Of a DNA stretch of 64,000 nt, positions 22,875 to 34,240 are shown piece by piece (the first letter of the stretch is position 1; each line of letters begins with the position of its first letter). Both the position numbers and the translations under genes were made by a program. The notes beneath the pieces were generated by a model. The model saw nothing but the letters and a program-made list of their open reading frames with translations. It ran no database searches and was not told the DNA's origin. Source of the DNA: Oidiodendron maius Zn (taxonomy: Eukaryota > Ascomycota > Leotiomycetes > Myxotrichaceae); NCBI GenBank assembly GCA_000827325.1, contig KN832873.1, forward strand, positions 1,130,245 to 1,194,244, written 5' to 3'.

Positions 22875-23896
22875 ATGCCTGTAGGTTTCCCCAAAAATTC
22901 AGTACATTAGATATCCCATAAATTAATTCCTCTATATAGTTAATAATCCTAAGCGGTTATCCCACATCCGGGAAAACTTACCGCGCAAAACAACTTCTCG
23001 CCTTCTTCCAGCAGAAAATCGCCTCTCTTGAAACTTCCTCCCCATACGCTGATCTCCGAGTGCATCTGATCTCCGATCATTCCCTCGCGATCCAACGGTC
23101 CGTCTATAATCTCGAGTCCAAAGACGCACATGAGCGATCCAATAATGCTTCGGAGAAAGACGCACGCGCTACCATATATGCGGCCGTAAAGAGGATTCTG
23201 AGCACGAAGGACGTGGTCATCCTCGATGGGGCCAACTATATCAAAGGCTGGCGGTACCAATTGTACTGCGAGGCGAAAGCAGTTAGGACAACCCATGCGG
23301 TAGTACACATCGGGACACCAGTGGACAGGGCGCGAAGTATAAATGAGCAGCGTTTGGCCGCAAGGGATCAAGCTTCCGAAGACGATGTCTCCGAAGAAAG
23401 CATGCCCTATGAGAGAGAGAACTGGGAAAATCTAGTGTTCCGATACGAAGAGCCCAATGCCATGGCACGATGGGATAGTCCCCTCTTCACCGTACCCTGG
23501 GACGACGCCAAGCCATCATGTGATGCTCTATGGGATGCGGTGATCGGCTCCGATGCTGAGGGAGGTAAAAAGCTAGTTCGTCCAAACCAAGCGACTGTTC
23601 TCAAGAAAGTCAGTGGCGAAGATTACCTTTACGAGTTGGATCGCTACACGCAGACAATACTCAATCGCATCTTGGACTGGACCAAAGATCATCCTGGAGA
23701 AGGCGGTGGTGAAGTGATCATAGGCGAAGATAACGAGGACTTGGTGGTTGAGCTGCCGGCCAACCCGGTAGGTCTGCCTGCGCTACAGCGGCTGCGGAGA
23801 CAGTTTATCAGTCTGAACAGACAAAGTGCGGTTCCAGTGAAAGGCATTCGTGGAAGTTTCGTGGGCTATCTCAATGATTCATTCCAAGCGGCGTAA
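22875..23896 (+). CDS. KTI12: Kti12, Elongator-associated P-loop protein
   Basis: P-loop ATPase/tRNA-binding regulator of Elongator, needed for wobble-uridine tRNA modification. The model is two exons: 22875-22880, coding only Met-Pro, and 22940-23896, for 320 residues. The 59-nt intron has donor GTAGGT and acceptor TATATAG. Splicing gives MPLIILSGYPTSGKTYRAKQ, the family's expected N-terminus with Walker A GYPTSGKT at residues 8-15. Further family blocks are DVVILDGANYIKGWRYQLYC (Walker B region), ENLVFRYEEPNAMARWDSPL and LQRLRRQFISLNRQ near the C-terminus. Length matches Kti12 (about 300). Without the tiny first exon no ATG lies upstream of the P-loop in frame, so the micro-exon is strongly supported. 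Tail-to-tail with URB2 across 2.1 kb. Confidence 0.92.
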
Positions 23897-25969
23897 CAGA
23901 ATGGCATAGATCGGAGTCATGGGCTATAGGCTATATGGGCATTGATACCCGGTGCAAATTTTGGTAGATTTAATTTAAAAGCAAAAGCAATCATGGATTT
24001 TTTGTATCTGCTAGATTTGCAGGTCAAATCGTCTACAGTACTAAAACCTTCTCAGTCTCCGTTAACTTTGCCGGTACTTTCACACCAATGCTTCAAGGAT
24101 AGTCATTCTCTGTTTCGTATTTTCAGACCGCTTATGAATGTTCATACTTCGCTTTTGACTATAATCGAGACAAAGCATTTAATATATGGGATTTGGAGCC
24201 ATCTTTATAAATGTGAGGAACAAGCTAGAGATCTATCAATAGGGCAGCGGCGGATTCAGCTTTGTGCATACTGGTATCAGAAGGGCTGGAAATCCTGCCC
24301 TGTTCCTGTACCTTGCAAGTGACGCAAAAGAAAACCACTCAGATGAAATGAGTCCAAGAGCTTAGCAACCCCAACTTCGACTTCATGCGAGCTCCCACGG
24401 ATGAGAATCTAATTTCCATACAGTATATTTCTCTATCCCTTCTTAATGGTTTAGTTACCTCCTTCTTGCTATCCAAGTCAATTCAACCATTGCTCTCCTT
24501 CTTTCTCTCCCCATCAGGTGGGCACTAGAGTACGCTAAGCTCCAGCTGATCCAGAGGCATGCCGAATCAAAAGCAACACTCAACTTGTTTTCAACTTTAA
24601 ATTTGACTATACTACACCTCAGCTTGAGTTTCAACACCAGTTTCTTTTCTCCCACTCTCCTGAAACTGGCAGTAGCATGTCTTCAAATGAAAAAAATGGA
24701 TATTAATCTTAACCGCTGGTTCTACACCGGCCATGAAACGATGATTTTCAACGAATCTCATCTCAACTCACCTATCTCAAACCATCAGTCAAGCTGATTA
24801 TTATTCTGGGCCTATTCTCCTGGTATACTGGCCAATCCAGATCCTAAATCTACATTACAAGTGAGATGGCCGGATAGTTCAATAAATTCCCCTTCTGACA
24901 TTCTTATAGATCCAGCTCTGTTATACTCCTCACGCAACAGGATGTCGAACTCCATTCGTGGCAAGACGGCAAAGCGTGTGACGCGCATCAAGAGGCCATA
25001 CCTCGGGCGCGGCAAGGAATCGGCGCCCAAAAATAGTGAGGAACTGTTCCCCCAAGTAACCCCAGCTGGAGAGTTGACTGCTGTTGAACGATCTCTCCCG
25101 TCTGGCTCGACTGAGCCGCTGAGGATATTTGCACTCTTCCCACACCTCCCGATTGATCACCGTTTTGTGATATGGACCTGGCCAAGCCAGACCTCGGCGG
25201 ATTGACCTGTATTTCAAACATAACTCTTGCACAAAGACACATATGCTTCTTACAGATGTGCCTTGCCTGCTCCATGTCTGCAAGGAGTCTCGGTATGAAG
25301 CACTGAAGAAGTAGGGGCACGCTTTCAAACATCGTTAGGCCAAAACTGATGCTACATAGGCTTTACCCGCGACACGCTATATCTGAGTCCGTTTTCGTTA
25401 AGAGGCTCCGAAGTATGAGTTTGTTCGCGAGCCTAAGGCCATAAAGGACATTGGAAGAACACACAGGCTGGCAATTTACTACACAGATCTGATATGGATG
25501 GTCCAGTTTTATCGTTCTTTAAAAGTTTCTTGCTCGGATTCCAAAGTCTTAAGAGTTAATAATTGTGATTGAAGAATATCCATATCATGGTGCTTTTTGT
25601 AAATGTCACGGCTTAGATGGACTCACAGAAGATCAGTCCCAAGATTCGTCGCCCGGTCTTCGTCCGTTCCTCTACTACCAAGAGAACCAAATCCACCTCC
25701 TGAAGTGGTGCAAACTCGCATAAGGGTGAAAATTCCTGTCCTCACGTTCAGGCATACCTGTGAGCCGAGAAGATATCACCATACAATGTAGCTCCTTCGT
25801 ACCAGGCTTGAGTTTGATTTGCCAGCTATCGCATCGCCTCAAGGTTATAGCATGGCGTGCACAAGCATAGGATGCAACTAAACCTATAACCACTGAGTCC
25901 AAAGTAACTGACGAAGAGGGGACGTTTCTTTAAACTACTTCAATCAATCTTTTAAGCTCACAAGATGAA
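23897..25969. other. Convergent intergenic region, 2.1 kb
   Basis: Between the 3' ends of KTI12 and URB2. AT-rich overall with only short open frames on both strands, none with a recognisable domain. Possibly contains decayed sequence, but no repeat family could be identified by eye. Confidence 0.4.
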
Positions 25970-28900
25970 TCAAGATCCCTTCCACTTCCCAAACTTCACA
26001 TAATCCCTGTACAACGTTCCAAACACAGCCCGACCACTCGAGTCTAAGCTCTCACTAATCACCTTCCTCAATTCCGGAGTCGTCGTATCGAAAATCGCAT
26101 ACAAACCCGGTATCATCTTTTCCCTTACCTCCGGCAGCATTTTCATCTCCAGTTGCAGCTTGACATATGTCATAAGCACAAACTGCATGTGTTGTCCCGC
26201 TATCCTTTTAGCTTCTTCTGTTGCAGAGGTGAGATTGTTGCGTTGCGAGCGCGTGACAGAGGATACACTGGGATCACAGATCGAGGTGACGAGGCGAGTG
26301 AACGCAGCGGCGTGCACAGCTTTAAGCTGGTGCTGGGGAGGTGAGAGCCAGGGTGGTGGGGCATAAAGTTTTGCGAATTTGGCACTGGTGTGAGGAAGGG
26401 GAATGAAGAGGCAGCGGAGGAGAGCTTGCAGGCACTGTACAACGAGATGAAAGTGGCCTTGCAGCTTTAGACGGTGGTTAGTGAGGACCGCTTGGAAGAG
26501 GTGGCACAGGCGAAGGTATATATTTCCAGCTCGAATTGAGGGTAATGAAGCGCCATTTCGAGAACAGAGTATGGTAATGCTTCCAAGAGTGCTATCGATG
26601 TTCCATTGGGAAAGTGCTCGGCACTGTGAGGTAAGTTAGAGCTGTACGGGCAGTTGCAAATTACATTACCTTTGTTCGAAGCATCATCTCCATTGTCTCA
26701 CCAATGAGAAGGAATTGCCGAAATCTAGTAGATTTCCATAATTGGCTGGAAAGAATGGAATATGCACTTGGCAAGTCAAAAAGGCTGTCAGTGTCATCAT
26801 CCTCTAATGACTTCCGGACATCTGAGAATGATTAGATTAAGGCTTGAACACGGTGAACAGGACAAACCTTTGCAACTTGAAATTATGTGCCTCACAGCGA
26901 GGAGCTTGTCCAATTGCGAGATGCCGGTTAAATCATCTCCAAGTGCGGAACTCAGTAAATCCAGCTTTTCATGTCGGTCCTTCGTAGCAACAAGAGCCTT
27001 GACCTTGTCAAGAATCCCTTGTCTTCCAAATGTAGTCGAGGTATTGCCATTCAAATCAACATTGAGAGGCTCTCCATCAGTATCATGGCTGTGCACAGCC
27101 ATAAAGGTATCTAGTCGAGATGCTACCTCATCCTCAGCATCTGTCAGTGAATCAATGAAATGCTTGACATCATCAGTCAACGCAGCCAACTTAGATCCAT
27201 CAACATGAAATGCTGTCAGAGCATCAATTATGCTAAAAAGCTTCAAATATGCCCCAGTTTTACGACTTGAGTTTGGGCTTTGCTTCGGCATCTTAAGGAG
27301 GGTCTTCAACTGGCCAAGAAGAGAGTCCTTGAAGGCATCTATAATGCCACGCAAGTCACCGCTACTAAGGATGCCTAGTTCATTCAGGGCCGTCTTCTTG
27401 GTTGAGAATGCAAACAGAACAACCTGGAACAGGGTGACGGACGTAAAATTCCATTCCTGTTCACCACTGCCTTTTCCTTCTTGGCTGGGCAGCTGCTTTT
27501 GAATATACTTTATGGCATCTAATGCATATTCATGACTTCGAGGTTGGTCCAAATTTGCGGTCATTTGCCTGGAGATCTTGTTAGTTTTCAACAACTCGGA
27601 GTAGACGCTCACTCACATTAACGTCAACTCTGCCAATTTCTTGAACTCGGCATGGTTTGTCCTGGGATTCGGAACCGACGCCCTCGGATTACCTAGTGCA
27701 TCGGCAAGCAGGATAAGGTCGTCGAATTTCATGCCCTAGAGCAAGTCAGCATAAGTCAATATTTGTGCCATTGCCCGTGCGAACCTCATGGGACGTGGGT
27801 AGTTGCATAATCTTAACCTTCAACGCAAGGACGTCTGGGCTTAGAGGCATTAATTCATATGAAGGAGTCTGATGAGAATTTTCGCTGCGTCCTTCAGAGC
27901 TGCTTTTCTTCTTGCTTTTATGGCCGTGAGTTTCAGGAACCTGGAACCACCCCTCCCTAATTCGCGTCCTGTCTTTCCTCGAAAGCACGGCCGGGGTGAT
28001 TCGCAAAAGGGACGCCACTGAGAAGGTATTGCTATTCGAGGATTTGACAAGTGGATTGAATATATTAGTCTCTGAGAGTAGCGTGACATCAATCATGTGT
28101 TCTGTAAGGCTTAGTGCGTTGGCCAAGATATGAGAACTCGTTATTTGCTTACCGATGAGTGTTTCATTGTTTTGCACGACCGGACTAGTCAATACAGATA
28201 ACCACAGATCGGGAAATGCATTAGGATTATGACTGAACCATGCATTCGATCCATGAGGAGCAATTCCGGGAGGCGAAGCAGATGCTATCCAGAAAACGTT
28301 CTGTAACATATCTCTTAACAAGTTACGTGGTAACTCCAATCCCAACCTGTTCAAGTTAGTAGTTGAATCATAGGTAATAGAAAGGTAATCTCACTCCAAT
28401 GTTTTTGGATATTCCACAAACACACATCTGGTATATGACCACACCATCCAGCCGACTCCTCGGTACTGAGTGTTGAAATTGGAGCCACACTTTTCCTCTC
28501 CAAGTTGTTTTGCGCTATTAATAAGATCCTGCAGAAGCAATTTTATATCATGACTTAAGCCTTGCAGTAACCCTAGCATGGCGGCCTTAGCAAGCTTCTT
28601 CAGTGGACTCCACTCCTCCGCCTTTTCCCACGCAGCGCATCCAGCTCGAAGGAACTCCAGGGATTCTAGATGGACGGTACGTTCATCGCGCCATTTGAGT
28701 AGCCCTCTAGAATAGGAGCTGCCTGAGAATGCATCAAACGGTTTTACCTTCTCTTCCCACAGAACCGCTACTTCTTCAATTTGAGAGTTCGTCGCCCAAG
28801 CGAGTGTTCTAGAGAGGATTCTCCAAGATCGCCATTGGTATCTCGCATCCAGAGTTTCAGGTCGGCCATTATCGAACATTATGTGATAAAGACGTAGTTG

Positions 28901-30706
28901 AACAGCGTCAATAATATCTTCGCGCGAGATTGATCCTGCTATCGCCTCTAGTATCACGCACACCTCGTTAGGCCACTTCTCAACTCGCTCCTCTAGGAAA
29001 TCCAAAATCTCAGTAATTTGGCGCAGAGTCAGAGAAGGTTCCAGGAGCTTAGATAAATGCGTTTGAAGAGCATCGTCTTCCCAAGCGCTGAATATGATAC
29101 TGGATGAACTCTTCTCTCTCCGCAGCTTCTCAAACTCGACAAGCTCAGTATGCCAATGGCGGATGAAACCCGATAGGTCGCGTGCATTTGCAGCTTCGCT
29201 CATGAGTGGAAGTACAACATCAGAGACAATCTGGCGCGAAAGTCCCATCCATGATGTCTCAGCTGAAGCAGTAGTGACCCGAGTCAAGAGTTCCTGCAGC
29301 AGGTTGATTTCTGTGTCAGGTATGAGGAATACATTTGCGTCCAGCAAAATAAGCGTATGTAATAGTTCCCAATTAGTGGCTCCTCCAGGGAGTGCATACC
29401 TCGAGGCAATTGTACGCAGAATAGGCAGTTCAAAGCCTACTTTATAGGTTATCGCGCTCTGGAGCATACCTCTAATAGCTTTACTGTTCTGGTCGCATCT
29501 TGAAGGCAGCATTGCCTCTACCAGAGTATTGAACACCGTCTGGAGCCAGGCATCGTCTTCCGGACGCCTTCTTCGAGTCCCCTGCGGCTTGATCGCACGA
29601 ATAGCAATCTCAAACAGTAGGGGCGCATTAGCAGAGTCCGTAATGACAGAAACTCTAGTTAATGTGCCTATGAGATCCAATTCCGGATTGTTCGCATTTG
29701 CAGCTTTCGCCGGTATCATAATATTCCGGGCCACCAACTCCTCCAGCACATGGACCCAATCCTTACTAGGAGCATCTTCCGATTTGGCCGTTCGAAGCAG
29801 TGATATCAACGCCTGTGAAGAATAAAGAGAAAACTGCATCAAGTCTTCTATACCTTGACTGTGTAATTCCCATATCTCTATGAAGTAGGAGAGCCATGAA
29901 CGCCCCGCCAATTGACAAATCCTCCTTCTGCTTGGTACCAACTGGGTTAGTGCCAACCAAATCCCTAGAACTTTAGCTGCTTCTTCAGCAGTTGTCCGCA
30001 TAACAGATCGCATTGCTTCTGCCGAGAACTCGGCGCCTCTTCCATCGTCTATAGCCGTCAGGTTAGGCTTCGCAGAATGTTGCACATAGGAAATAACTGA
30101 GTAGATAGCTTCCAGTAAATCTCCGGGGCCATTGTCACCGTTTGTGGTATTTGGAACGAGCTCTCCGGATCGCTTTCGCTTCCTCGATGCTTTAGAAGAC
30201 GCTGTGGAAGACGGTCCTTCTTCTGTGGAGTTGGAAGATGACTTCTTTCCTATATCTCCGTTGGTACTATATGCCTCTTTTGTCTCCTCCAATGTCTGTT
30301 GTAGAATCGACATGAATTTTTTCTCTTGGAGGATGCGGGCTGCAGTAACAACAGGCATGGCTCTCGAGACATGGCAGAGCAGCCGCCATGCGTTGGGGGA
30401 TTTCCTCGGAGTATCATCTTTCGCAGACTGTAGTCTCTTTAAGAGCCATCGTAACAGCCACTCCTCTCTTCCATGGGAGGTGCCTGCATTCGACTGCTTC
30501 TCTGAAACAAATCCTTCCGCACTGTATCTGCCAATATAATCCACGTCTGTTCCAACGAATTTGACAGCTTCGACAAGCTGATCTTCAAATGGTGCAGAGT
30601 CCTTCTCCAACTGCGCAAGTTTTTCCTGCGCAGCACGGGATTTGGAAGCCTATAAACAAATTATTCAATTGCCCCGGAAAAAGAAAAAATCACCAAAACT
30701 CACCAT
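25970..30706 (-). CDS. URB2: Nucleolar ribosome-biogenesis protein Urb2/Npa2
   Basis: Large helical nucleolar protein of early 60S pre-ribosome assembly. Exons: 30706-30704 (the start ATG only), 30649-28395, 28346-28153, 28101-27785, 27735-27617, 27568-26868, 26821-26670 and 26623-25970, giving 1464 residues in one frame. The C-terminal Urb2 domain is diagnostic: GHFHLVVQCLQALLRCLFIP, KMIPGLYAIFDTTTPELRKV and the final SSGRAVFGTLYRDYVKFGKW followed by KGS. The N-terminus after splicing reads MASKSRAAQEKLAQLEKDSA, and EEWLLRWLLKRLQ with NAWRLLCHVSRAMP matches the family's N-terminal block. The first intron starts directly after the ATG (GTGAGT). The 51-nt segment 28152-28102 is open and could be retained, but has intron signals. 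Donor GTTCGC at 27784 is unusual. A basic, low-complexity patch lies at about residues 150-175. Confidence 0.9.
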
Positions 30707-31016
30707 TAAATCCTTCTTCTCGCGTCAAAGTTCACTATTCCGCACTCTCCATATAAAAATTCCCGAGTACAAAAAACATGCCACCGGCAGAACTTCTTCA
30801 CACTATTCCCCTTCCGGCAACAAACTATAAGCGGTGAGCTGACCCGCCCGTCGGGAAAACCAGGCGCGGAACGTCACTTTTGAAATGCTCTCAGTTCTAG
30901 CTCTCCCTGCATTAACCCTCATCTTCTCTTTACACATTGCGGTAGGTCAATTGACACTCGCTGAAGCTGCCCTTACACTGTTACATACTAATTATCCTGC
31001 GCAGGCTAATTTCATC
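30707..31016. promoter_or_regulatory. Bidirectional promoter, URB2 / MIC10
   Basis: 310 bases separate the divergent start codons of URB2 and MIC10. The part near 30,830-30,880 is GC-rich (CCCGCCCGTCGGG-like) between AT-rich flanks. Individual factor sites could not be assigned. Confidence 0.55.
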
Positions 31017-31388
31017 ATGTCGGACTCGACGAACTCTCCACCACCGCCACCCGCGGTGTCGCGTCCTAACAAACCTCTATCGGAAGCTCTACTGAATGAG
31101 AAGGTTCGTAACGAAAACACTCCATATTTCCCCCGCAGGTGAGTAGTCTGCGCTGTACAGCAGATGTGCTGAGAAGTCAATCCACAGTGGGATCACTGTC
31201 TCTCCTCCCTCCTGATCCGGTCCTCAATTGGCGTGGGCTTCGGCGTCGTCTTCTCGGTGCTCGTCTTCAAGCGGAGGGCCTGGCCGGCATGGGTCGGCCT
31301 GGGATTTGGTGCGGGGCGAGCGTATGAAGAGTGCAACAGCTCGTTTTTGAGGCATGGGAAGGAGGGTATCCGGATCCAGCGACCGTGA
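31017..31388 (+). CDS. MIC10: MICOS subunit Mic10
   Basis: Small inner-mitochondrial-membrane protein that bends membrane at crista junctions. Exons 31017-31103 and 31188-31388 give 95 residues. The 84-nt intron uses donor GTTCGT and acceptor CCACAG; the obvious GTGAGT at 31139 would break frame. The spliced protein starts MSDSTNSPPPPPAVSRPNKP, then SEALLNEKWDHCLSSLLIRS, followed by two glycine-motif hairpin membrane segments: GVGFGVVFSVLVFKRRAWP and AWVGLGFGAGRAYEECN. The GxGxGxG-type motifs and the charged KRR loop between them are the Mic10 hallmark, and the tail ends RHGKEGIRIQRP. Too short and split for simple ORF finding. Head to head with URB2. Confidence 0.92.
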
Positions 31389-34240
31389 AGAGATGTAGGA
31401 AAGTTTCAAGAAAGAGGGGATGGATAGATTTGGGAGAAGCGGTGCACTGTACAAAAGAGCATATGAGTTTGAGAGGAGGATAACGCCCTTCGTGCGTCTT
31501 GCTAGAGTAAATAAAGCATGCGTCATGAAGTCAGAATACAGTTTATATACGGACTAGAGAGGAAATCGTGGAGATGTGTATGTTGTGAATGGCTGGGTAT
31601 GGGTGTATTCTCCCAGCATCTGACAGGCGCTTTGTGACGCAAGGTCATTGTGTCTACTCAGATAGAGATAACCATCCATATTTACGAGTTGCAGATACTC
31701 TCAAGAGGCTCTCGTCAAATTGTGAGCAGCATCTCCGGCAAGAGCACTATGCCGTGGTGATAAAACTATGTGTAAATCGTACGCCTGGTTGTATTTCTCT
31801 CGTAACCATCATTCTAATCAGTTATAGGATGCAAATGATAGATGATGGTGAAGGAAATCTAGCCCGGACTAGGAGTACACGGAAGCAGAACCAAGAAATG
31901 AGATTTGCTCTCGAGGCTATGAAGCACCACAGAAACGCATTGGGCCACTTTTTTATCAGTTGATAATTCGGTAGATTAAACATTACATAAACACGGAAAG
32001 CAGACTCGAAGAGGCTTTTCTTCCTTACTCTGCGCCACCCGAATTGAACTCTCATTGGGGTAGGCGTCCGCTGAAAAGGATTCAGGTCTCTTCGTCTCTT
32101 GGATAGAAAGGCTTCGGCAACACAGAGTGAAACGGTAATACTTACATGGCATACAGCTGCAACAGATTTAAGAATCTTAAGAAGATTTTTGGCTGCCAAT
32201 GAGCAAGACACGAAGGGGATTATACCGGACGATGATCATTGCATTTCCATGATCCCTTACTTCAAGCAGAACCTAGGGATGTTGCCTAACGGAAGATGGT
32301 TCCCATGTAGCAAATGCAGCCATTAGAAGGAAAACTTCTCGACTTCTCAACTATTATTGGAAAGCTTGCTTGACTCTTAATTACATCAATTACGATTAGC
32401 TCTACTAATTAGAAGCATAAGGTGCATTATCACGTGTGAATACACGGAAGTAAGAGAGGGTTACCCACTGTGCAGTGCGCCACTGCCGGGGGGGGCTAAA
32501 GCACATCAACAGCTCCCGGTGCTAGACGGATTGGATCAGCATCTACCCCTGTCTATGATGATTGCTATTACTGCCGTCGAATGTTTGGGCCAGGAGAGAT
32601 GTTTTTCCCTTCCTTCTGGAAGGGAAAAAGGAAGTAACCCCAGACCGACACTCTTGCTCACCTAAGTCGAAAGCAAGTTAAAAATAGGGACAGTTGAGTT
32701 ACAGAGACCCTGAAACAGTCCCACCGAAATGATCTGATACTAAGCAGGAGTTTCAAAGTCCTTCGACTCTCAGCCGTCAGCATTTCATCGGCTAGGCCAC
32801 TCTCATTGGCTTGGGCAGCAACCAAGGTTTCACTAGAGTTATGCCGCGCACAACCCCAAGCGGCACAGCAGTAGGCGCAGATGGCTGTGGATAGCAGACG
32901 AGCACAAGGTAGCGAGATGACGCCGGCGGCGGGACTGCAAAAAATCGACCTGTGCTCCATTAAGGACGTGTAGATATGCGCCATTGTTTGTGTGGAGAGC
33001 AGGCATGGCAGTAAGATTATGAATGCGAGGGATTGACAAGAGCAGCGCTGGGATCTGGGCTAAGACTATCGATGGAGGGATTCGCGACTATCGAATTACC
33101 CCTATTGCCTGATCACGCGCTTTACCCTCCCGGGTCAATGCGACTCTGGATTTTCTTCCCGTATTGCGCTGACAACTGCGACTCCGATGGTTGACAGCAG
33201 TAGGGTGGCAGAAGACTTTCTGGAAAAAATGCATCCCGCAAGACCTCTAGATCAGCGTGCAGGTTGGGGTCTGTACAGAGGGACGCTGTCGTCTGTCCTC
33301 CCGGCAGATCCAGCATGTTGTAAGATTCTAGACTGAAACCTCACCGCCGCTGCACAGAGCCGTCATGGCATGGCATGATACACATGGTATTAGGGGGGCA
33401 GCGGAAGAGACTCGCAGAGATCGTTGTCCACGACCGGACGAGGGAGAGCTCCACCGGCAAGGAAACAAGAAACGTCGTGGAAGGGGAGACTAGGCCCATA
33501 TTTAATTTTTGTGTATATATGTGGTAGATGTCTGGATCCGTGCAACCTGGCCCATACTCTTCCTTTCCCTCTTCCGTTTTGAGCATTTTTCAGCCCAGAG
33601 ATTATCTCGCTAAGAAGAATTGAATGCCGGATCTCCTGATCGCCTGAGGCCGCGACTCGCATCTGTTTCGTCTTTCACCTCCTCTCGCTCCCCCCAGCCT
33701 CTCTCCTCAATTTCCAACCCTTAACCTCCTCTACTCCCCTTCACTACTGCTACCAACACCACTACCACCCCATCGCGCAATCCCCCTTTGTTGCATCTGG
33801 GAGCGTCGTCCATCGGCTGTGCATTCCTGAGACAGTCCCCGATTTCTTCTCGTAAGCTGCTTCTCCTTCCCTCCGAAGCTCCGTCCTGCCAATCCCCATC
33901 CCAAACACTTCTGGCGCGACCGACACGGCCTTCCCGAATCGCCCTCATTCACACCCGCACGCTTCGAACTCTTGATGGGACAAGCTGCGCTGTGCTCCCT
34001 CCATATCATCTCCTTCTCTGTCCTGCAGGGCACACAGTTGTCGTGGCTTGACCCGCTCTTGTCGCTCGAGTGAGATGACCATAGTCTCTTGTACCTTCGC
34101 TAAGCCGTCAGCTACTTCCAGATCGCATTTCTCAGCAACGAGGCGACCATCCGCCCATAACCACACCACCCTAACTCTCGAAACCCCATCACCACCACAC
34201 AACCACATTCTCATCCGAATCCCCCATATATTCCGCCAAG
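31389..34240. other. Intergenic, and CT-rich promoter/leader of G-alpha gene
   Basis: No supported gene over 2.85 kb. From about 33,660 to 34,240 the plus strand is strongly pyrimidine-rich, typical of a fungal promoter and transcription start region for a highly expressed gene. An upstream ATG at 34075 opens a 62-codon frame that overlaps the G-alpha start and ends at 34263. A candidate leader intron (donor GTGAGA at 34070, branch GCTAAG, acceptor at about 34,112) would remove that ATG. A CACGTG lies at about 32,431. Confidence 0.5.

Noticed and set aside
30885-31142. 85-codon frame with a signal-peptide-like start upstream of MIC10
   Set aside because: It contains the MIC10 start in the same frame, but the hydrophobic lead has no counterpart in Mic10 proteins; the ATG at 31017 is the family start.
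32020-32126. tRNA-like segment on the minus strand (TTCAATTC box-B-like, matching ends ACTCTG/CAGAGT about 96 nt apart)
   Set aside because: D-arm and T-stem do not pair, the anticodon loop is not well formed and box A has mismatches. At most a chance or badly decayed match.
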